Shown here: positions 16,126 through 25,271 of the stretch, one piece after another | Layout of the letters: the number at the start of each line of letters is the position of its first letter | Position numbering within the stretch: the first letter of the stretch is position 1 | Origin: an uncultured Clostridia bacterium | Lineage (GTDB): Bacteria > Bacillota > Clostridia > UMGS1883 | Assembly (NCBI GenBank): GCA_934476455.1 | Contig: CAKSNY010000015.1 | Span: 1 to 54,711, forward strand | Reading direction: 5' to 3' | DNA: 54,711 nucleotides | The notes under the pieces: model-generated | Database searches by the model: none | What the model was told of the DNA's origin: nothing | Seen by the model: only the letters and a program-made list of their open reading frames with translations | Program-made: the position numbers and the translations under genes

Positions 16126-16330
16126 TACCGAAAACGGTACGGGGATATATGGTGATTCGAGATTTTTGTGCTATCAGAATCCGTTTTCCGATGAATGTGA
16201 AATAAAACTTACCGAGGGCTGCAAATTTGAAGAGCTTTTTGACGGCAGAGAATATGAAAGCACCGGAAAGGTTCTAAAGTACAAAGTTCCGAAGGGAACA
16301 ACGAAAATGTTTTTGAGAAAACAGAAGTAA
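16120..16330 (+). pseudogene. C-terminal remnant of an unidentified enzyme
   Basis: The open frame reaching the TAA at 16330 encodes VYTENGTGIYGDSRFL, FSDECEIKLTEGCKFEELFDGREY and a tail KYKVPKGTTKMFLRKQK: beta-strand-rich, like the terminal beta-sandwich of many glycoside hydrolases. The upstream part of the frame is made of palindromic repeat sequence, so the body of the gene is lost. The first 48 bases (16121-16168) are duplicated 112 bp upstream. A strong terminator follows at once, fitting a former gene end. Placement after galTK suggests a former galactoside-related gene, by inference. Confidence 0.5.
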
Positions 16331-16377
16331 AAAAGACCTATCTTTGCTTTATAAGCAAAGATAGGTCTTTTTTTCCC
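16331..16377 (+). terminator. Strong rho-independent terminator
   Basis: A perfect 19-bp stem (16331-16349 with 16353-16371) and a TAT loop, followed by TTTTTTT. It directly follows the stop codon of the gene remnant. Confidence 0.85.
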
Positions 16378-16389
16378 CATTTCCCAAAA

Positions 16390-16419
16390 ACGTGACAAAT
16401 AGGGAACGTCCCTATTGTC
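16390..16419 (-). repeat. Single inverted REP-like unit
   Basis: ACGTGACAAATAGGGAACGTCCCTATTG is the reverse complement of the unit repeated at 15929-16125. It lies between two gene remnants. Confidence 0.8.
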
Positions 16420-16420
16420 G

Positions 16421-16651
16421 CCGGTTGGTATAAGGTGGATATCACGCACTCTTGACGAGGATTCCTTAGGTATGCTTTTGCCTGCAACAGGTGAACACTT
16501 GGGATATAATTACGCCAAGGAACATAATCAAGTAAAATTTCTTGAGCCGATGGGAACTCTTGAATTTGAAATAGAAGCAGGTGTTATAGACAGTAAAAAA
16601 GCAAATGATACGGTGAAACTAATAGATAAGCTTAATAAAGAAAGAATATAA
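16421..16651 (+). pseudogene. C-terminal remnant, DUF4432/aldose 1-epimerase-like
   Basis: About 76 residues ending at the TAA at 16651: IRWISRTLDEDSLGMLLPAT, GYNYAKEHNQVKFLEP and LEFEIEAGVIDSKKA. This resembles the end of galactose-mutarotase-like DUF4432 proteins, where a LPAT motif, a KFLEP turn and an EIGVLD-like strand close the fold. There is no ribosome binding site or proper start, and the upstream side is a palindromic repeat, so it is a truncated relic. A sugar epimerase-like fold beside galTK would fit a decayed galactose locus. Confidence 0.5.
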
Positions 16652-16693
16652 TGTTTTTTTATAATTTACACTGCATTTTTTTAAGTTTTCCCT

Positions 16694-19054
16694 CTACATA
16701 CGCATTGAAACGCCCATAGCCGTAAGATTAGCAATTATTTTGTCTATATATTTTTGAATTTCCTCCATAGAAAGAGTTCTTTCCGCAGATGAGAACGACA
16801 GCCTTACCGTGATAGACATTTCACCGCCGACGGAATAAGTATCCACCAGGGTTACGCCGTCAAGCTCGGAAATATTTTCCGTAAGCCAAGCCTTTTCTAT
16901 TTCGAAATACTTTTTACCGTTTGTAACAAACGACAAATCGTAATCAACGCCGGGGAACTTTGACGGCTCTTTAAATTCAAGCGGTACAAACTGTGCCTGC
17001 GCCAAATCGTCCAAATCAATTTCAAAAGCTGCAACCGCTGCGTGCTTATCTATTTTTGCCAAATTCGACGGGTGCAGTGTGCAAAGCACGCCTACCTTTG
17101 TTTCGCCGAAATACACCTCCGACGTATTTTTCGGATGCTGCCAGTTGTGCGCGGGTGCAATGCGCTTAAACGCCGTTTTTGTATGGCGCAGCTGCGACGC
17201 AATGTATTTTATCATTTCTACCGCTTTAAAATAAAGGGTCTGCTCGTCAACCGTTTTATCAAACAAAACCACGCCCAGGCGGCGGCGCTCACGCGCGGTG
17301 TCGTCTTCCGATACTCCGTCTGCCACTCTGCCGGCTTCAAAAATCGTAAACGACGGCGAAAACTGCCTGTTTTCGTAAGCAAAGGTTAAAAGCGTCGGAA
17401 GCATTGAATTACGCAGCGTGCCGTTTTCGGGCATAGCGCTGTTTAATATTGTAACATTTTTTTCAATGTCAAGCCCAAGCTTTTTGAATTTGGCACTGTC
17501 GCACCATATATACGAATGTACCTCGTGACACATATAGCGCTGTACCAGAATATCCTTTATAAGCTCTGAATCTGTTTTTTCTACGCTCTTCCTTACGGGT
17601 GCAAGCGCACTGTGTGTGGTTGTAATTTCAAAATTGTCATAACCGTAAATACGCGTAATCTCCTCTATAATATCGGCTTTTATCGTTACATCCTTCGTTG
17701 CGCGCCATGTGGGAACTTTTACCGTGAAGGTGTCTTTGTCAAGCTTTGTTTCAAAGCCCAGTGAAGAAAGCGTTGCAATTATTTTTTCGTTCGGAATATC
17801 AATACCTGTGTAGCGGTCTACATAGTTTTTGTCAAACGAAAGCTCCACCGCGGGATAGGTTTGTACGTATTCGTCGGTAAGAGCGCTGCTTACAACGGCG
17901 TTTTTATCAATATCGGAAAGCAGTTTTGCAAAGCGCTTTATAGCTGTAAGGGTAATTTCGGGGTCAAGTATTTTTTCATAGCGCATACTTGCGTCTGTTC
18001 TGAGTCCCAGCCTTGACGAGGATTTGCGCACGCTTATACCATCGAAATTAGCCGATTCAAGCACTACGGACGTTGTGCCGTCCACAATTTCCGAATCAAG
18101 CCCGCCCATAATACCGGCGATTGCAACAGGCTCTTCCCCGTTGTATATCATAAGCGTATCGGTATCTATGTCGCGCTGTGTGCCGTCAAGCGTTGTAAAT
18201 TTAATGTTCTCTTTCGGTGTGCCTATTCTTATATTTTCAATTTTTGTTTTGTCAAAAGCGTGCATCGGCTGACCAAGCTCAAGCATAATGTAGTTTGTAA
18301 GGTCGGCAAGAAGGTTTATTCCGCGCATACCGCAGTAATACAGGCGTATACGCATATTTACCGGGCTTACGCTTTCCGTTATGTTTGAAAATTCCATACA
18401 GCTGTATCTGTAAACAAGGTCCGGGCGGCAAACCTCAACCGATACCTTGTTTTCGCCGCTGTACAAAGGCTCCGAAACGGGGAGCGGCAAAAGCGGTCTG
18501 CCGGAAATCGCCGAAAACTCCCTCGCGATGCCGTAATGCCCCCAAAGGTCGGGGCGGTTTGTAAGAGATTTGTTGTCAACCTCGAAAACAACGTCGTCTA
18601 TATCGTAAATGCTTTTAAGGTCTGTTCCGTTTTTAAGCGATGAATCGAGAATCATTATTCCGCTGTTTTCATCGCTTATGCCAAGCTCTGCTTCGGAGCA
18701 GCACATACCCTCGGACATATAGCCCGCAACGCTGCACTTTTTTATTTCGCCGCCGGGAATTCTTCCGCCTGCCTTTACAAATGCAACCTTTGCGCCGAGC
18801 GCCGCGTTCGGCGCGCCGCACACACAGTCGTAAATTCTGTCGCCGCCGTCCACCTTAAGTATATGAAGCTTTTTGGAATCGGGATGCTTTTCAAAGGACA
18901 TTATCTCGCCTACTACAACATCCTTTACATCTTTCCCCTTAAAATAAATATCCTCAACCTCGGCGGTTGCAAGTGTAAACTTTGATATAAGCTTTTCTAT
19001 GTCTTCGCCGGAAAGGTCAACGTATTCTCTTATCCAATTCATTGAAACAAGCAT
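16694..19054 (-). CDS. pheT: Phenylalanine--tRNA ligase beta subunit
   Basis: Beta chain (786 residues) of the alpha2-beta2 PheRS. The domain order is standard: N-terminal structural part, EMAP-like tRNA-binding domain (VVGEIMSFEKHPDSKKLHILKVD, residues about 45-150), B3/B4 editing domain (about 200-390), B5 (about 400-475), catalytic-like core, and the C-terminal anticodon-binding FDX-ACB domain (KFPGVDYDLSFV on). The ATG is 12 bases after the pheS stop, so both are made from one transcript controlled by the T-box upstream of pheS. Confidence 0.97.
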   Translation of the reverse strand: MLVSMNWIREYVDLSGEDIEKLISKFTLATAEVEDIYFKGKDVKDVVVGEIMSFEKHPDSKKLHILKVDGGDRIYDCVCGAPNAALGAKVAFVKAGGRIPGGEIKKCSVAGYMSEGMCCSEAELGISDENSGIMILDSSLKNGTDLKSIYDIDDVVFEVDNKSLTNRPDLWGHYGIAREFSAISGRPLLPLPVSEPLYSGENKVSVEVCRPDLVYRYSCMEFSNITESVSPVNMRIRLYYCGMRGINLLADLTNYIMLELGQPMHAFDKTKIENIRIGTPKENIKFTTLDGTQRDIDTDTLMIYNGEEPVAIAGIMGGLDSEIVDGTTSVVLESANFDGISVRKSSSRLGLRTDASMRYEKILDPEITLTAIKRFAKLLSDIDKNAVVSSALTDEYVQTYPAVELSFDKNYVDRYTGIDIPNEKIIATLSSLGFETKLDKDTFTVKVPTWRATKDVTIKADIIEEITRIYGYDNFEITTTHSALAPVRKSVEKTDSELIKDILVQRYMCHEVHSYIWCDSAKFKKLGLDIEKNVTILNSAMPENGTLRNSMLPTLLTFAYENRQFSPSFTIFEAGRVADGVSEDDTARERRRLGVVLFDKTVDEQTLYFKAVEMIKYIASQLRHTKTAFKRIAPAHNWQHPKNTSEVYFGETKVGVLCTLHPSNLAKIDKHAAVAAFEIDLDDLAQAQFVPLEFKEPSKFPGVDYDLSFVTNGKKYFEIEKAWLTENISELDGVTLVDTYSVGGEMSITVRLSFSSAERTLSMEEIQKYIDKIIANLTAMGVSMRM

Positions 19055-19066
19055 TGTTCTTCCTCC

Positions 19067-20095
19067 TTATTCGTTCTCAAACTGTGACAGCGACTTCAGA
19101 TTTCCGCTGTTAAACGTGCGGATATCCTTTATGCCGTATTTCATCATGGCAAGTCTTGTAAGCCCCAGTCCGAAAGCAAAGCCCGTATATTCTTCGGGGT
19201 CTATTCCGCCGTGTTTTAAAACATTCGGGTGTATCATACCGCAGGGGCAAAGCTCCAGCCAGCCCGAATTTTTGCACGACGGGCACCCGTCGCCCCCGCA
19301 GATAAGGCACTTAATATCAAGCTCAAACCCCGGCTCCACAAATGGGAAAAATCCCGGGCGCAGACGTACCGTAACATCCTTTCTGAAAACCTCGGAAAGC
19401 ATTGTTTTCATAAAATAAATAAGGTTTGAAATTGAAATATTCTTGTCTATCATTATACCCTCCATCTGGAAGAAGGTATTTTCGTGGCATGCGTCCGTAG
19501 ATTCGTTGCGGAAGCATCTTCCGGGGAATATTGCCCGAAGCGGTGCGCCGTACTTTTTCATTATGGCATTTTGCGCGGCAGACGTATGCGTTTTAAGAAG
19601 CTGATTTTTTGTGCTTAAATAGTACGTGTCCTGCATATCGCGCGCGGGGTGATGCTTCGGTATGTTAAGCGCCTCAAAGCAATGATAATCGTCTACAATT
19701 TCGGAGTAATCCTCTATTGTAAAGCCCATGCTTGAAAATATTCTTTCAAGGTCGCGCTGTACAAGCGTAATGGGATGGTACGACCCCTTCTCAATTGCCA
19801 GCGGAAGCGATTCGTCATACTGCGGAACGCTGTCTATAAGGCGCTGCTCCTCTTTTTTTCTTATTTCCTCTCTCTTTTCTCCGATAAGGGCTTCAAGCTC
19901 TGTCTTAAGCACGTTTACCACGCGCCCAAACTCTTTCTTGCTTTCATTCGGCACGTTTTTAAGCTCTCCCATAAGAGAGGAAACATATCCCTTTTTGCCC
20001 AAAAATTCCACACGCAGCTCCTCTATTTTTTCCGAGGACGCTGTCTGTGCGATTTTTTCCTCAAACAGTTTTTTAATTTCTTCAACCTTTTGCGA
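19067..20095 (-). CDS. pheS: Phenylalanine--tRNA ligase alpha subunit
   Basis: Catalytic class II chain of about 342 residues. An N-terminal coiled coil (residues 1-90, FLGKKGYVSSLMGELKNVP) is followed by the class II core: motif 2 region RAIFPGRCFRNESTDACHENTFFQMEG and motif 3 GFAFGLGLTRLAMMKYGI near the end. A small cysteine cluster (CLICGGDGCPSCKNSGW) occurs in the usual place. The ATG at 20095 has AAGGAGG at the right distance; the upstream extension of the frame is leader sequence. Confidence 0.97.
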   Translation of the reverse strand, partial: SQKVEEIKKLFEEKIAQTASSEKIEELRVEFLGKKGYVSSLMGELKNVPNESKKEFGRVVNVLKTELEALIGEKREEIRKKEEQRLIDSVPQYDESLPLAIEKGSYHPITLVQRDLERIFSSMGFTIEDYSEIVDDYHCFEALNIPKHHPARDMQDTYYLSTKNQLLKTHTSAAQNAIMKKYGAPLRAIFPGRCFRNESTDACHENTFFQMEGIMIDKNISISNLIYFMKTMLSEVFRKDVTVRLRPGFFPFVEPGFELDIKCLICGGDGCPSCKNSGWLELCPCGMIHPNVLKHGGIDPEEYTGFAFGLGLTRLAMMKYGIKDIRTFNSGNLKSLSQFENE

Positions 20096-20126
20096 CATCT
20101 CTGTAACCTCCTTGTTTTCCGAAAAC

Positions 20127-20416
20127 AAAAAAGCCCCGCCCCAAAGCCATAAACCGATAAAGGCGTTACATTATCGGTTTATGACCAAAGGGACGAGACA
20201 AAACTTCTCTCGCGGTACCACCCTAATTCGGGGATTTACCCCCGCACCTTTTGTGCCTTTTCGCAGGCGTGCGGCACTGCTTAGCGCCGCGGCGGGCTTT
20301 TCGCAGGCAGCTCCGGCGCTGAAATTCGCATAAAGCTTTCACACAGGCGCTTACAGCCTACGGCGCCCGCTCTCTTTCCGAAACGCATTTACACTACTTA
20401 CACGCTTTCACAGCTT
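20127..20416 (-). promoter_or_regulatory. T-box leader of pheST
   Basis: Complete tRNA-sensing attenuator. The T-box core AGGGTGGTACCGCG reads on the minus strand at 20224-20211. The antiterminator (20224-20189) is AGGG, the 7-base bulge TGGTACC that pairs with the tRNA acceptor end, and GCGAGA, closed by TCTCGT and CCCT. The competing terminator (about 20199-20133) pairs CATAAACCGATAA perfectly and continues through G-U pairs to GCCCCGCCCC, followed by TTTTTT (20132-20127). Stem I spans about 20400-20325; the likely Phe specifier is TTC at 20323-20321, by position only. Confidence 0.9.
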
Positions 20417-20422
20417 TATTAA

Positions 20423-20451
20423 ATGGTATCACATTTTTACGGTGTTGTCAA
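20423..20451 (-). promoter_or_regulatory. Promoter of pheST
   Basis: On the minus strand TTGACA (20451-20446), 17 bases, TACCAT (20428-20423). Transcription would begin near 20416, at the start of the T-box leader. The -35 box lies 13 bases past the pyrG stop. Confidence 0.75.
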
Positions 20452-20463
20452 ACAAATTTTTTA

Positions 20464-22053
20464 TCACTTCAGCGAAGAATCCACAAAGCCCAAAAACAGC
20501 GGGTGCGGTCTGTTGGGTCTGCTCTTGAATTCCGGGTGATACTGTACGCCTACATAGAAGCTGCGGTCTGTAAGCTCTACTGTTTCCACCAGCCTTCCGT
20601 CGGGTGAAAGCCCCGAAAGCGTAAGCCCGTTTTCCTCCGCCGTATCGCGGTAATCATTGTTAAATTCGTAACGGTGGCGGTGGCGCTCGATTATTTCATC
20701 CTTACCGTAGCAACGCGCCATTGTCGTTCCCGTCTTAACACAGCACGGATATGCCCCCAGGCGCAGTGTGCCTCCCTTGTTAATTTCTTCGTTCTGACCG
20801 GGCATAAAATCTATAACCTTGTTTTTCGTATCGGAAAATTCGCCCGAGTGCGCGTCCTTAATACCGCACACATTGCGCATATATTCGATAACGGCTATCT
20901 GCATACCGAGGCATATGCCGAAATACGGAATATTATTTTCACGCGCATATTTTGCCGCGACAATCATTCCGTCGATACCTCTGCCGCCGAAGCCGCCGGG
21001 AACGATAATTCCCTTAATGCCTGCAAGCTTTTCCTTACAGTTAAGCTCTGTAAGCTCTTCCGAGTCCACCCACTCTATACTTACATCGGCATTTAAGCTG
21101 TAGCCAGCATGGCGCAGCGCCTCCGCAACGGACAAATACGCGTCGTGCAGCGCCACATATTTTCCGACAAGAGCAATGCGCGTCTTTCTTGTGGGGTGCT
21201 TTATCCTGTCTACCATTGCTTTCCACTCGGTAAGGTCCGCCTCACGCGCGCAAATGCCGAGCTCGCGGCACACAATTGACGAAAAATATGCCTTCTCAAG
21301 CATAAGCGGCGCTTCATACAGGCACGGCAGCGTGATATTTTCTATTACGCAGTCGCGCTTTACGTTACAAAACATTGATATTTTATCAAATATGGATTTT
21401 TCCAGCGGCTCGTCGCAGCGAAGCACAATTATATCGGGCGAGATACCCATTCCCTGAAGCTCTTTAACGCTGTGCTGAGTGGGCTTTGACTTGTGTTCGT
21501 CGCTGCCGCGCAAAAACGGCACAAGCGTTACGTGGATAAACAGGCTGTTCTCTTTCCCTACTTCAAGCGAAATCTGGCGCACAGCCTCCAAAAACGGCTG
21601 CGACTCTATATCGCCTATCGTTCCGCCGATTTCCGTTATTACAACGTCTGCGTCTGTCTTTTTGCCCACGCTGTAGACAAACTCTTTTATTTCGTTTGTA
21701 ACATGCGGAATAACCTGTACGGTAGAGCCGAGGTATTCGCCCTTTCTTTCCTTATTTAGCACGTTCCAGTAAACCTTTCCCGTGGTAAGGTTTGAGTATT
21801 TGTTCAAATCCTCGTCTATAAATCTTTCATAATGCCCGAGGTCGAGGTCTGTTTCCGCACCGTCCTCCGTTACGTAAACCTCACCGTGCTGGTACGGGCT
21901 CATCGTGCCGGGGTCTACGTTTATATAGGGGTCAAGCTTTTGCGCGGCAACCTTAAGCCCGCGCGATTTTAAAAGCCGCCCCAATGACGCCGCCGTTATT
22001 CCCTTTCCCAGACCCGATACAACACCGCCTGTTACAAAAATATATTTTGTCAT
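20464..22053 (-). CDS. pyrG: CTP synthase
   Basis: Glutamine-hydrolysing CTP synthase of 529 residues (UTP to CTP). N-terminal synthetase domain: KYIFVTGGVVSGLGKGITAASLG (residues 3-25), KLDPYINVDPGTMSPYQHGEV, EIGGTIGDIES. The C-terminal class I amidotransferase domain has nucleophile Cys381 in GICLGMQIAV and the histidine/glutamate in QYHPEFKSRP. It starts 29 bases after the carB stop with no promoter seen between them, so it is probably the last gene of the glutamate synthase-glnA-carAB transcript. No terminator was found after it; the pheST promoter follows at once. Confidence 0.97.
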   Translation of the reverse strand: MTKYIFVTGGVVSGLGKGITAASLGRLLKSRGLKVAAQKLDPYINVDPGTMSPYQHGEVYVTEDGAETDLDLGHYERFIDEDLNKYSNLTTGKVYWNVLNKERKGEYLGSTVQVIPHVTNEIKEFVYSVGKKTDADVVITEIGGTIGDIESQPFLEAVRQISLEVGKENSLFIHVTLVPFLRGSDEHKSKPTQHSVKELQGMGISPDIIVLRCDEPLEKSIFDKISMFCNVKRDCVIENITLPCLYEAPLMLEKAYFSSIVCRELGICAREADLTEWKAMVDRIKHPTRKTRIALVGKYVALHDAYLSVAEALRHAGYSLNADVSIEWVDSEELTELNCKEKLAGIKGIIVPGGFGGRGIDGMIVAAKYARENNIPYFGICLGMQIAVIEYMRNVCGIKDAHSGEFSDTKNKVIDFMPGQNEEINKGGTLRLGAYPCCVKTGTTMARCYGKDEIIERHRHRYEFNNDYRDTAEENGLTLSGLSPDGRLVETVELTDRSFYVGVQYHPEFKSRPNRPHPLFLGFVDSSLK

Positions 22054-22082
22054 CAGAATTTTCTCCTTTGCTTTGAAATTTA

Positions 22083-25000
22083 TTACAAAGCGTCAATCGT
22101 TGATATTGACGGAATGCTCTCCTCCAAAACGTCCAAAACAATTTTTACGGTATCGAGCGATGTAAAAATTGTAACGCCGTTTTGCACCGCGCAGCGGCGT
22201 ATTGCCACGCCGTCTTCATAATGCACCCCCGAAAGTATTGCGCGCGTGTTTATAATGTAGCTTACATAGCCGGCTTTTATGGAACGCAGTATCTCGTCGC
22301 TGCCCTCGCTTAATTTTCCGCGCAGCCGTGTACGTATGCCGTGCTGCTTCAAAAATACCGCCGTGCCGACAGTTGCTTCTATATTAAAGCCCATTTCGTA
22401 AAAGCGCTTTACAAGGGGCAGTGCCTCCTCCTTATCTTCATCGGCAAGGGTAACTATTACGGTGCCGTAATCCCTCATTTTCACGCCCGACGCCTGCAGC
22501 GCCTTATACAGAGCGCGGTTAAGCCGCCTGTCGTAACCTATTGCCTCGCCGGTGGACTTCATCTCGGGCGAAAGATAGGCGTCTATACCGGAAAGCTTTT
22601 CAAACGAAAATGCCGGTGCTTTTACGTAATGCCCCTCTTTTTCGGGCAGGCAAAGCTCTGTTATGCCCTGCTCCTTAAGGCTTTTTCCGAGCATTGCCTT
22701 TGTGGCTATGCTTACAAGGTTTTGCCCCGTGGATTTTGACAAAAACGGTACGCTTCTCGAAGCCCTGGGGTTTACCTCTATAACAAATACATTATCGTTT
22801 TCATCCACTATAAACTGTATGTTAAACAGCCCCACTATACCTATACCAAGCCCCAGCCGCTTCGTGTAATCGGCAATTGTGTTTTTAACGTTTTCGGATA
22901 TTGTGTACGGCGGGTAAACGCTTACCGAATCGCCCGAGTGCACGCCCGTGCGCTCCACAAGCTCCATAATACCGGGGATAAATACATCCTTTCCGTCACA
23001 CACGGCGTCTATTTCCACTTCTTTTCCGACAATGTATTTATCCACAAGCACGGGGCGCTTTTCGTCTATTTCAACCGCCGTTTTAAGATAGCGGCAAAGC
23101 GCCTTTTCGTTTGAAACTATCTCCATTGCGCGCCCGCCCAATACAAAGCTTGGGCGCACCAAAACCGGGTAGCCTATTTCTTTTGCAATACGCTTTCCGT
23201 CCTCTATATTTGTTACCGCTTCGCCCGTGGGATTTGGTATTCCCAGCGATTTTATCACGCTGTTAAATTCGTCGCGGTCCTCGGCGCGGTCTATTGCGCG
23301 GCAGTCTGTGCCTATAATTTTCACGCCGCGCGCCGCAAGCGGGGCGGCAAGGTTTACCGCCGTTTGCCCGCCCAGGGTTGCTATAACGCCCTCGGGCTTT
23401 TCAAGGCGGACAACGTTCATAACGTCCTCCGGGGTAAGCGGTTCAAAATACAGCTTGTCTGCCGTTGTGTAATCGGTGGAAACGGTTTCGGGGTTGTTGT
23501 TTATTACAATTGCCTCATACCCTGCCTCGTGAATTGTGCGTATAGCGTGTACGGTGGAGTAGTCGAACTCTACCCCCTGCCCTATCCTTATCGGACCCGA
23601 GCCCAAAACTATTATTTTCTTTTTGTCCGACACAACAGACTCGTTCTCTTCTTCATACGTAGAATAAAAGTACGGTACATAGCTTGAAAATTCGCTTGAG
23701 CAGGTATCTATCATCTTGTATACGGGGAAAATGTTTTCCCTTTCCCTGTATTTATATATATCCTCCTCTGTTGTATTCCAAAGCTCGGCAATGTACGAAT
23801 CGGAAAAGCCCATCTTCTTTGCCTCTCGCAGAAGAATCGGCGAGGAGGGGTTTTTCTCCATTTCCTTTTCAAAATCAACAATGTTTTTAATTTTGTCAAG
23901 GAAGAACATATCAATCTGCGTGATATTGCATATGCGTGAATGGTCTACCCCCATCCACATAAGCTGCGCTATGGCATAAAGCCTGTCGTCCGTTCCCTCT
24001 TTTATATATTTCAAAAGGTCATCGGCAGTCATATTTTTTGTGTCGAATTTTGACATATGAATGTGGTTTTTGCCCGTTTCAAGAGAGCGTATTGCCTTTA
24101 AAAGGCTTTCCTCCATTGTTCTGCCCACGCTCATTACCTCGCCGGTTGCTTTCATCTGTGTTGACAAAATATTTGACGCAGATGTAAATTTATCAAACGG
24201 GAAACGGGGCATTTTTGTTACTATATAGTCAAGCGCGGGTTCAAAGCACGCCGGGGTATTTACCAGCATAATTTCGTCAAGATTAAGCCCTACCGCAATT
24301 TTGGCGCTGACGCGCGCTATCGGGTATCCGCTCGCCTTTGACGCAAGCGCCGACGAACGCGAAACCCTGGGGTTTACCTCTATAACGTAATAGTTAAACG
24401 ACTGCGGGTCAAGCGCAAACTGCACGTTACAGCCGCCCTTTACATCAAGCTTTCTTATTATTTTAAGCGCGCTGTCGCGCAGCATATGGTATTCCTTGTT
24501 TGTAAGCGTCTGGCTGGGTGCCACAACGATTGAATCGCCCGTGTGTATTCCTACGGGATCAAGGTTTTCCATATTACATACGGTAATCGCCGTATCGTTC
24601 GCGTCACGCATTACCTCGTATTCGATTTCTTTATATCCCTTTATGCTCTTTTCCACAAGCACCTGATGCACCGGTGAAAGTGCAAGGGCGTTTTTCATCA
24701 TTTCTTCCATTTCGGCGTCATTGTTTGCAAATCCGCCGCCCGAGCCGCCCAATGTAAACGCCGGGCGCAGTATAACGGGGTATCCTATACGGTTTGCCGC
24801 CGCCTTACCTTCTTCTATGCTGTAGGTTATCTCGGACGGCACAACCGGCTCTCCTATGCTTTCACAAAGCTCCTTAAAAAGCTCTCTGTCCTCCGCACAT
24901 TCTATGCTCTTTGCGTCTGTTCCCAAAAGCTCTATCTCACATTCCGAAAGGACGCCCTTTTTGTAAAGCTGCATAGCTATGTTAAGCCCCGTCTGCCCGC

Positions 25001-25271
25001 CTATACCGGGAACGATTGCGTCCGGGCGCTCGTATCGGCATATGCGCGCCGCATATTCAAGCGTTAAAGGCTCCATATAAACCTTGTCTGCAATGGAGGT
25101 ATCCGTCATAATTGTTGCCGGATTTGAATTTAAAAGCACAACCTCGTACCCTTCCTCGCGAAGTGCAAGGCACGCCTGCGTTCCGGCATAGTCAAACTCT
25201 GCCGCCTGACCTATAACAATAGGCCCCGAGCCTATTACCATTATTTTTTTAAGATCGTTTCTTTTAGGCAT
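22083..25271 (-). CDS. carB: Carbamoyl-phosphate synthase large subunit
   Basis: Large chain of 1062 residues making carbamoyl phosphate for pyrimidines and arginine. Two homologous ATP-grasp halves are visible: KKIMVIGSGPIVIGQAAEFDYAGTQA (from residue 8) and KKIIVLGSGPIRIGQGVEFDYSTVHA (near residue 550), with the phosphate-binding and metal motifs FTLGGSGGGF and FVIEVNPRASRS in the halves. The C-terminal MGS-like allosteric domain begins around residue 930. The ATG overlaps the end of carA by 8 bases, which implies translational coupling. Confidence 0.98.
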   Translation of the reverse strand: MPKRNDLKKIMVIGSGPIVIGQAAEFDYAGTQACLALREEGYEVVLLNSNPATIMTDTSIADKVYMEPLTLEYAARICRYERPDAIVPGIGGQTGLNIAMQLYKKGVLSECEIELLGTDAKSIECAEDRELFKELCESIGEPVVPSEITYSIEEGKAAANRIGYPVILRPAFTLGGSGGGFANNDAEMEEMMKNALALSPVHQVLVEKSIKGYKEIEYEVMRDANDTAITVCNMENLDPVGIHTGDSIVVAPSQTLTNKEYHMLRDSALKIIRKLDVKGGCNVQFALDPQSFNYYVIEVNPRVSRSSALASKASGYPIARVSAKIAVGLNLDEIMLVNTPACFEPALDYIVTKMPRFPFDKFTSASNILSTQMKATGEVMSVGRTMEESLLKAIRSLETGKNHIHMSKFDTKNMTADDLLKYIKEGTDDRLYAIAQLMWMGVDHSRICNITQIDMFFLDKIKNIVDFEKEMEKNPSSPILLREAKKMGFSDSYIAELWNTTEEDIYKYRERENIFPVYKMIDTCSSEFSSYVPYFYSTYEEENESVVSDKKKIIVLGSGPIRIGQGVEFDYSTVHAIRTIHEAGYEAIVINNNPETVSTDYTTADKLYFEPLTPEDVMNVVRLEKPEGVIATLGGQTAVNLAAPLAARGVKIIGTDCRAIDRAEDRDEFNSVIKSLGIPNPTGEAVTNIEDGKRIAKEIGYPVLVRPSFVLGGRAMEIVSNEKALCRYLKTAVEIDEKRPVLVDKYIVGKEVEIDAVCDGKDVFIPGIMELVERTGVHSGDSVSVYPPYTISENVKNTIADYTKRLGLGIGIVGLFNIQFIVDENDNVFVIEVNPRASRSVPFLSKSTGQNLVSIATKAMLGKSLKEQGITELCLPEKEGHYVKAPAFSFEKLSGIDAYLSPEMKSTGEAIGYDRRLNRALYKALQASGVKMRDYGTVIVTLADEDKEEALPLVKRFYEMGFNIEATVGTAVFLKQHGIRTRLRGKLSEGSDEILRSIKAGYVSYIINTRAILSGVHYEDGVAIRRCAVQNGVTIFTSLDTVKIVLDVLEESIPSISTIDAL

